Source: UBA2589 sp038120095
GTDB lineage: Bacteria; Gemmatimonadota; Gemmatimonadetes; Longimicrobiales; Gaopeijiaceae
Length of the DNA stretch: 64,000 nucleotides
Assembly (NCBI GenBank): GCA_038120095.1
Contig: JAYOKZ010000005.1
Location: forward strand, 47,282-111,281
Direction of reading: 5' to 3'
Shown here piece by piece: positions 60,990 to 64,000 of the stretch. Position 1 is the stretch's first letter. The number at the start of each line of letters is the position of its first letter. Under the pieces are notes generated by a model. It did no database searches. It was not told the DNA's origin and was given only the letters and a program-made list of their open reading frames with translations. The position numbers and the translations under genes are program-made.

Positions 60990-61781
60990 TCAGCCGAGGG
61001 GGAGGCCACCGTCGACCGGGATGATCACGCCCGTCGTACTCGGCAATGACGTGACGGCAGCGAGCACCGCATACCCGCAGTCCTGCGGCGTTGCGAGGCG
61101 CCCCAGCGGTGTTCGGGCGACCATCATTTCACGGCGCTCGGCCGTCCAATCCCGCGTCAGCTCCGTTTCCACGAGCCCCGGTGCGACCGAGTAGACTCGT
61201 ACGTGCGGAGCGAGCGCTCGGGCGAGTGAAGCGGTCATGTTGTCGAGCGCTGCTTTGGAGGCGCAGTACGCCACGTTGCTGCCATTGGCCATCCGGCCCG
61301 CCACAGACGAAATGTTCACGACCGTGCCACCGCCTCCGGCCTCCAGCAGAGCGCGACACGCCCGGATCGTGGCGAAGGGGCCGCGGACGTTGGTCCTCAG
61401 GATCTGGTCGAAGAGCTCGTCATCGAGCGCGTCGAGGTCGTCATGGGGGATCACGCGAGTCGTCGCCGCGTTGTTGACCAGAACGTCGAGTCGGCCTTCG
61501 CAGGTGGAGATCGACTCAGCGAGCTCCCGGAGTGCGACGGTGTCCTCGGCGGACGCCTGGACGACCCGGTGGCCGTCGCCGGGCAGGCTCTCCTTCACCG
61601 CATGTGCTCCCGCCTCGCTGTCTCTGTGCGTGATGACGAGTCGGGCGCCCGCTCCAGCGAGGGTTCCAGCGATCGCGGCCCCGATTCCGCGACTCGCTCC
61701 CGTGACGAGCGCGACGTGTCCGCTCAGAGGACGTCCGAGTTCCATGTGCCTCTCTGCCCGCGGGGGCGATAACGGGATCAT
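60990..61781 (-). CDS. SDR-family (FabG-like) oxidoreductase
   Basis: About 263 aa. LVTGASRGIGAAIAGTL is the cofactor-binding loop, DVLVNNAATTRV follows, and the active site is NISSVAGRMANGSNVAYCASKAALDN with Ser, Tyr and Lys. The C-terminal STTGVIIPVDGG is typical of 3-oxoacyl-ACP reductase-like enzymes. ATG 61781 has GGAGAG at 6-7 nt; ATG 61745 is a weaker alternative. Convergent with the RidA gene. Confidence 0.91.
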   Translation of the reverse strand: MIPLSPPRAERHMELGRPLSGHVALVTGASRGIGAAIAGTLAGAGARLVITHRDSEAGAHAVKESLPGDGHRVVQASAEDTVALRELAESISTCEGRLDVLVNNAATTRVIPHDDLDALDDELFDQILRTNVRGPFATIRACRALLEAGGGGTVVNISSVAGRMANGSNVAYCASKAALDNMTASLARALAPHVRVYSVAPGLVETELTRDWTAERREMMVARTPLGRLATPQDCGYAVLAAVTSLPSTTGVIIPVDGGLPLG

Positions 61782-61891
61782 GTGAATCTCTCCAAGCTAG
61801 ACCGTCCGTGCCCCGAGCGCGCCGCCCCGATTAGCGAAACTGTGGCGTGACCCTAGTTTGTCCGAATCTCATTTCCAGATCGGGAGGAATC

Positions 61892-63379
61892 GTGGGAGAC
61901 GTCACTCGTCGAGACTTTGTTGCATCCACATCCAGGCTTGCGCTCGGTGGAATGATCGTCCCACGCCACGTCCTCGGGGGACGGGGGTTTCAGCCACCCA
62001 GTGACACCCTCAACGTCGCGATCGTCGGGGCAGGCGGGATGGGTGGCGAGAACGCCCAGGAACTCGGCTCGGAGAACATCGTCGCCGTGTGCGACGTCGA
62101 CCTGGAACTCGTTGCGAGCAAGGTCAGGGAGCGGATGACCGACGGGGACGGCAATCCGCGCGAGAAGGGTCACCGGTGGGCGGAGCAGTTCGAGAGGGCG
62201 TCGAAATACACCCGCTTCGAAGAGATGCTCGAGCGTCAGGCCGATATCGATGCGGTCCTCATCGCGACACCGGATCACACGCACGCCGTGATCGCGGCGG
62301 CCGCCATGAAGGAGGGCAAGCATGTCTACGTGCAGAAGCCTCTGACCTGGTCGGTCCACGAGGCGAGGGCCCTCCAGAGCCTGGCGAGTTCGACCGGCGT
62401 GGTGACCCAGATGGGAAATCAGGGGCACTCGAGGGACGAAGCCCGACTGATCAACGAGTGGGTCCAGGCCGGCGTCATCGGCAACGTCCGGGAGGTCCAC
62501 GTGTGGACCAATCGGCCAATTTGGGGGCAGGGCCTTCGGCGACCCGCCCCGATGCCCTCGGACTTCGATCCGAACTCGACCGACCGCTCGTGGTGGCCCG
62601 GCTCGCTCGCGGAAGCGCATGCGTGGGGACTCGCGGGAGAGTTCCCCGTTCCGGCGCACCTCGACTGGGATCAGTACCTCGGGCCGTGCATCCGGGACGT
62701 GGCGTACCACCCGATCTACCATCCCTTCCATTGGCGTGGGTGGGTCGACTTCGGCGTCGGTGCGCTGGGCGACATGGGCGCCCATCTCATCGATCATCCG
62801 TTCTGGGCGTTGAACCTCGGCTACCCGGACACGATCGAAGCGACGTCGACGCCGTGGGGCGGACCGTCCGAGGACCCCGTGTCCTACCCGATGGCGACGA
62901 AGGTGCATTACGAATTTCCGCGCCGCGGCCTGATGCCGCCGGTCTCGCTTCACTGGTACGATGGGGGGCTCATGCCCCGTCGGCCTGATCTGCTCCCGGC
63001 AGACGTCGAGCTGGAGCGTGAAGGCGGAGTGATCTTCGTCGGGGAGCGCGGCCTGCTCATGCACGAAACGTATGGGGGGAACCCTCGCCTCTTCCCCGAG
63101 GAACTCCACGAAGAAGCGGACGCGGTTCCGCAGATGTACGATCGCATCGAGGGTGGCCACGAAATGAACTGGGCGAACTCGTGCAAGTCCGGTTCGGAAG
63201 CTACGTGCCCGTTCTCCTACGCGGCGCCGCTCACGGAGGTGATGCTGCTCGGGCTGGTCGCATTGCGGGCCGGACAGGGGGTGAAGATCGAATACGACGC
63301 CGCGGCCATGCGGGTCACCAACTCGGAGGAGGCCAATCGCTTCCTCACGCGCGAATACCGGGAAGGATGGAGCCTGTGA
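61892..63379 (+). CDS. Tat-exported Gfo/Idh/MocA-family oxidoreductase
   Basis: About 495 aa. GTG 61892 follows GGGAGGA at about 5 nt; the codon begins a Tat signal (DVTRRDFVASTSRLALGG). The nucleotide-binding domain is NVAIVGAGGMGGENAQELGS, with VCDVDLELVASK, TPDHTHAVIAAAAMKEGKHVYVQKP (the lysine of the family) and MGNQGHSRDEAR. The C-terminal half has the large substrate sandwich. It probably oxidises or reduces a sugar or glycoside at C3 in the periplasm. Its stop overlaps the DUF1080 start by 1 nt (TGATG). Confidence 0.88.
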   Translation: MGDVTRRDFVASTSRLALGGMIVPRHVLGGRGFQPPSDTLNVAIVGAGGMGGENAQELGSENIVAVCDVDLELVASKVRERMTDGDGNPREKGHRWAEQFERASKYTRFEEMLERQADIDAVLIATPDHTHAVIAAAAMKEGKHVYVQKPLTWSVHEARALQSLASSTGVVTQMGNQGHSRDEARLINEWVQAGVIGNVREVHVWTNRPIWGQGLRRPAPMPSDFDPNSTDRSWWPGSLAEAHAWGLAGEFPVPAHLDWDQYLGPCIRDVAYHPIYHPFHWRGWVDFGVGALGDMGAHLIDHPFWALNLGYPDTIEATSTPWGGPSEDPVSYPMATKVHYEFPRRGLMPPVSLHWYDGGLMPRRPDLLPADVELEREGGVIFVGERGLLMHETYGGNPRLFPEELHEEADAVPQMYDRIEGGHEMNWANSCKSGSEATCPFSYAAPLTEVMLLGLVALRAGQGVKIEYDAAAMRVTNSEEANRFLTREYREGWSL

Positions 63380-64000
63380 TGAACCGATGGGATCGAGCGT
63401 CGTTTGCCGTTATGGCCGTATTCTTCTTCGCGGGGTGCGCATCAGGTCAGTCCGAGGACACGGCCGGAGGCGGAGAACCCGATGCGAGCGTGTCGGCTCA
63501 GGCCGCGCACAATACCCTCTCCGAGACCGAATCGGCCGAGGGGTGGGAACTGCTCTTCGACGGAACCTCGATGGAGGGTTGGCGGGCCTACGACGACACG
63601 GAGCTTCCCGGCGGATGGGAGGTGGTGGACGGAATGATCTCCCGGACCGGTCCGGGTGGAGACATCATGACCGACCGGGTCTTCCGTGACTTCGAGCTCA
63701 GCCTCGACTGGCGGGTGGAAGACCGCGGCAACAGTGGCATCTTCTACCTCGCGGCGCAGGGCGAGGAGAACATCTACCACAGTGCTCCCGAGATGCAGGT
63801 GCTCGACGACGAGCGTCATCCCGACGGGCAGAGTCAGCTCACCAGCGCAGGTGCGAACTACGGGCTCCACCCGGCCCCTCGTGGCGTCGTGCATCCCGCT
63901 GGCGAGTGGAATCATGTCCGCATCATGGTTCAGGAGAACCGGGTCGAGCACTGGCTGAACGGCGAGAAGATCGTCGAGTACGTGATCCGTTCGCCCGAGT
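63379..64000 (+). CDS. DUF1080 (3-keto-disaccharide hydrolase-like) lipoprotein, truncated by window end
   Basis: Open at the 3' end of the window; 207 codons are visible from ATG 63379. The signal FAVMAVFFFAGCAS has a lipobox. The DUF1080 concanavalin-like fold shows GWELLFDGTSMEGWRAYDD, GGWEVVDGMISRT, DFELSLDWRVEDRGNSGIFYLA, APEMQVLDDERHPDG and GEWNHVRIMVQENRVEHWLNG. Proteins of this family include 3-keto-disaccharide hydrolases and 3-keto-glycoside lyases. It is coupled to the Gfo/Idh/MocA gene by the TGATG overlap. Confidence 0.88.
   Translation, partial: MNRWDRASFAVMAVFFFAGCASGQSEDTAGGGEPDASVSAQAAHNTLSETESAEGWELLFDGTSMEGWRAYDDTELPGGWEVVDGMISRTGPGGDIMTDRVFRDFELSLDWRVEDRGNSGIFYLAAQGEENIYHSAPEMQVLDDERHPDGQSQLTSAGANYGLHPAPRGVVHPAGEWNHVRIMVQENRVEHWLNGEKIVEYVIRSPE

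Noticed and set aside
61853..63160. 435-codon minus-strand frame opposite the Gfo/Idh/MocA gene
   Set aside because: Antisense shadow; codon pattern and motifs support only the plus-strand gene.

Overview
The window is about 64 kb of GC-rich, densely coding bacterial chromosome with no RNA genes, CRISPR array, insertion sequence or phage gene that I could recognise. WaaA/KdtA (Kdo transferase), many lipoboxes and Tat signals, and a DUF5916 outer-membrane-type protein point to a diderm. The mix of DUF5916, DUF5107-TPR, PF10023 aminopeptidase, Tat-exported Gfo/Idh/MocA plus DUF1080 proteins, RicT and UvrA suggests Gemmatimonadota. That is an inference from gene families, not from a marker phylogeny.

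Layout. 0.1-5.2 kb: a PQQ-type dehydrogenase lipoprotein, a hypothetical exported protein, a methyltransferase, and a secreted ComEC-like hydrolase with a lamin-tail domain coupled to DUF3006. 5.3-9.95 kb: a minus-strand sulfur operon of ArsR regulator, YeeE/YedE, DUF6691, MBL-double rhodanese and SulP, with a 20-bp palindromic operator upstream. 10-20.4 kb: DUF5107-TPR protein, M28 peptidase, Fhs, DUF5916 protein and a circularly permuted ATP-grasp-like enzyme. 20.6-28.5 kb: a SulP-STAS-cNMP fusion, a MATE exporter, a Tat-exported sulfite-oxidase-type molybdoenzyme, lipoproteins, a PF10023 aminopeptidase and an SPFH protein. 28.6-31.9 kb: waaA, rhodanese and a DUF4015 glycosidase. 32-43.5 kb: ABC exporter, uvrA with a coupled GT2, gyrA coupled to a threonine-dehydratase-like gene, HAD phosphatase, and a DsbA-like protein. 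43.5-48.2 kb: five minus-strand genes joined by 4-nt start/stop overlaps (FadJ-like, MocA-like, XdhC in two pieces, DUF402). 48.3-53.8 kb: a lipoprotein with a strong terminator, an M23 protein, and accA-ricT-metG. 53.9-64 kb: MFS-SDR pair, an MFS gene broken by an in-frame stop, a GT39-like membrane glycosyltransferase, a Tat-exported M20 amidohydrolase divergent from a lipoprotein RidA, an SDR, and a Gfo/Idh/MocA-DUF1080 pair that runs off the end.

Themes. Exported enzymes are unusually common. Sulfur handling recurs: the ArsR operon, two SulP carriers, a sulfite oxidase and three rhodanese domains besides. Molybdenum-enzyme maturation genes (MocA/XdhC) occur without a molybdenum hydroxylase in the window. 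Core housekeeping genes (gyrA, uvrA, metG, accA, fhs, waaA) look intact. Translational coupling is heavy, and several starts appear to be GTG or TTG, with two candidates at CTG or ATC.
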